This document shows positions 62,938 through 64,000 of a DNA stretch of 64,000 bases, in pieces. Each line of letters starts with the position of its first letter. Within the stretch, counting starts at the first letter, position 1. Made by a program: the position numbers and the translations under genes. Under the pieces are notes generated by a model. That model had not been told where the DNA came from and made no database searches. It saw only the letters and a list, made by a program, of their open reading frames with translations. Origin of the DNA: Litomosoides sigmodontis (taxonomy: Eukaryota > Nematoda > Chromadorea > Rhabditida > Onchocercidae); contig OY718803.1 in NCBI GenBank assembly GCA_963070105.1, positions 4,260,507 to 4,324,506 of the forward strand, in the 5' to 3' direction.

Positions 62938-64000
62938 CTTGAAAAAAGTAAATGAATAAATAAACAGAAAAAAGGATGACAAAAAAACACTCCGAGAAGC
63001 ATGGTTGTTGATACCATGAGTTTGATATATATTAAACAAAGGCAATCTAGGTAGTGTATGGCTCATTCTACCTATAAAATTAATTTCATAATATTAGCAA
63101 TAAAATGCCCTTCACCAGCAACATTGCCTTACCCGCCACAACAATTCGGAAGGTTTCCATTGCACACTATTTAAAATTACGAGAAAAAATTAAAATTTAT
63201 AGAACAACTACTTAATATGTTAAATTTAAAAACTCAGAGCGCAAGTATCAGCCAACTGTCCACTACAACAGGGTGAATTTTGGCTCAAATTTTTGGTCTT
63301 CTAAAGCTTTTAATGGACATAAAAATACAGAATAAAATAAACAACCATTATCAGAAATAACATACTGAAATCGATTAGAAAAGCAATAGGGGATTAAAAT
63401 AATGATCTGAATATGTCAATAGATACCTAAGCTGCACATTATGCAATTCTCGAAACAATGCTACCCGTTCATTTTAAATACGCTAAAACTTATACACAGA
63501 AAGAATCAAAAAATTCCACTTAAAAGGAAATCAAAAAAATTCTAATGATACCATGAAAACTGAAAATAAAAAGACAACAAATATTGCTGTGAAAGCCTGG
63601 CTTTACATTTAAAAAAGAAATAACTTATTACGCCGAAGTGTATCACGAAATAGCGTAAGAACTGAGCGTTTATATGCGTAAAAGAAAAAGAATTAAAAAA
63701 CTCTGTTTAACAAAGAACTTGTTGTGAACAAAGGCAAAATACAGTACCAGCAACTCAGTTACAAATTGTACTTATTGGACCCAGAATCCTCGAAATATAT
63801 CCAAACGTGAGATATCATCACATATTAATAGCAACTATTTGCGTAATTTCCCGATTTCTGAAGAAAAAAATATTTGCTAGCTATACACAGAGGGGGATTT
63901 TAAATACTAAATAAAAGAATTAATGTTGCAAAAAATTACCGAGTGACAACTGATCACAAATAATAACTCTCTTGGAATTTATCTCCTCAACAATATATTA
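62938..64000. other. Upstream region of mel-26
   Basis: AT-rich sequence with no open frame of note and no recognised RNA gene. It should contain the mel-26 promoter. Confidence 0.5.

Overview
The window is AT-rich, intron-rich nuclear DNA of a nematode, most likely a filarial or related spirurid worm. The evidence: introns are numerous, mostly 70-600 bases, and almost all end in the nematode-style TTTTCAG/TTTTAG acceptor. Most genes have a splice acceptor 0-15 bases upstream of the ATG with no visible upstream coding exon, which suggests spliced-leader addition. The gene set (MEL-26-, GEX-2-, MEK-2-like and others) also points to nematodes. All exon models were built by hand from reading frame, splice sites and remembered family sequences; none was aligned by computer.

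Layout, left to right: filamin (+, 745-11064); transmembrane carboxypeptidase D-like protein (-, 12973-19909); ribosome-biogenesis factor LTV1 (-, 20989-24309); a three-exon 58-residue membrane microprotein (+, 25011-25544); MAPK kinase MEK-2 (-, 26740-28829); CYFIP/Sra-1/GEX-2 of the WAVE complex (+, 29918-39485); RBM12-like multi-RRM protein (-, 41909-49603); ER translocation J-protein SEC63 (+, 53948-58525); MATH-BTB cullin-3 adaptor MEL-26 (-, 60926-62925). Strands alternate, giving convergent pairs (filamin/CPD, microprotein/mek-2, gex-2/rbm-12, sec63/mel-26) and divergent pairs (LTV1/microprotein, mek-2/gex-2, rbm-12/sec63).

Several products act on the actin cortex, cytoskeletal regulation or secretion (filamin, GEX-2, MEL-26, SEC63, CPD), but these are ordinary housekeeping or signalling genes with no sign of a shared operon. 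No tRNA, rRNA, CRISPR array or intact transposon was recognised. The less ordinary items are the microprotein, a catalytically dead second carboxypeptidase domain, a GC-AG intron and a one-base frame conflict in gex-2, a 28-base foldback repeat in a CPD intron, an 89-base tandem duplication in the large rbm-12 intron, and a few unexplained ORFs or candidate exons.
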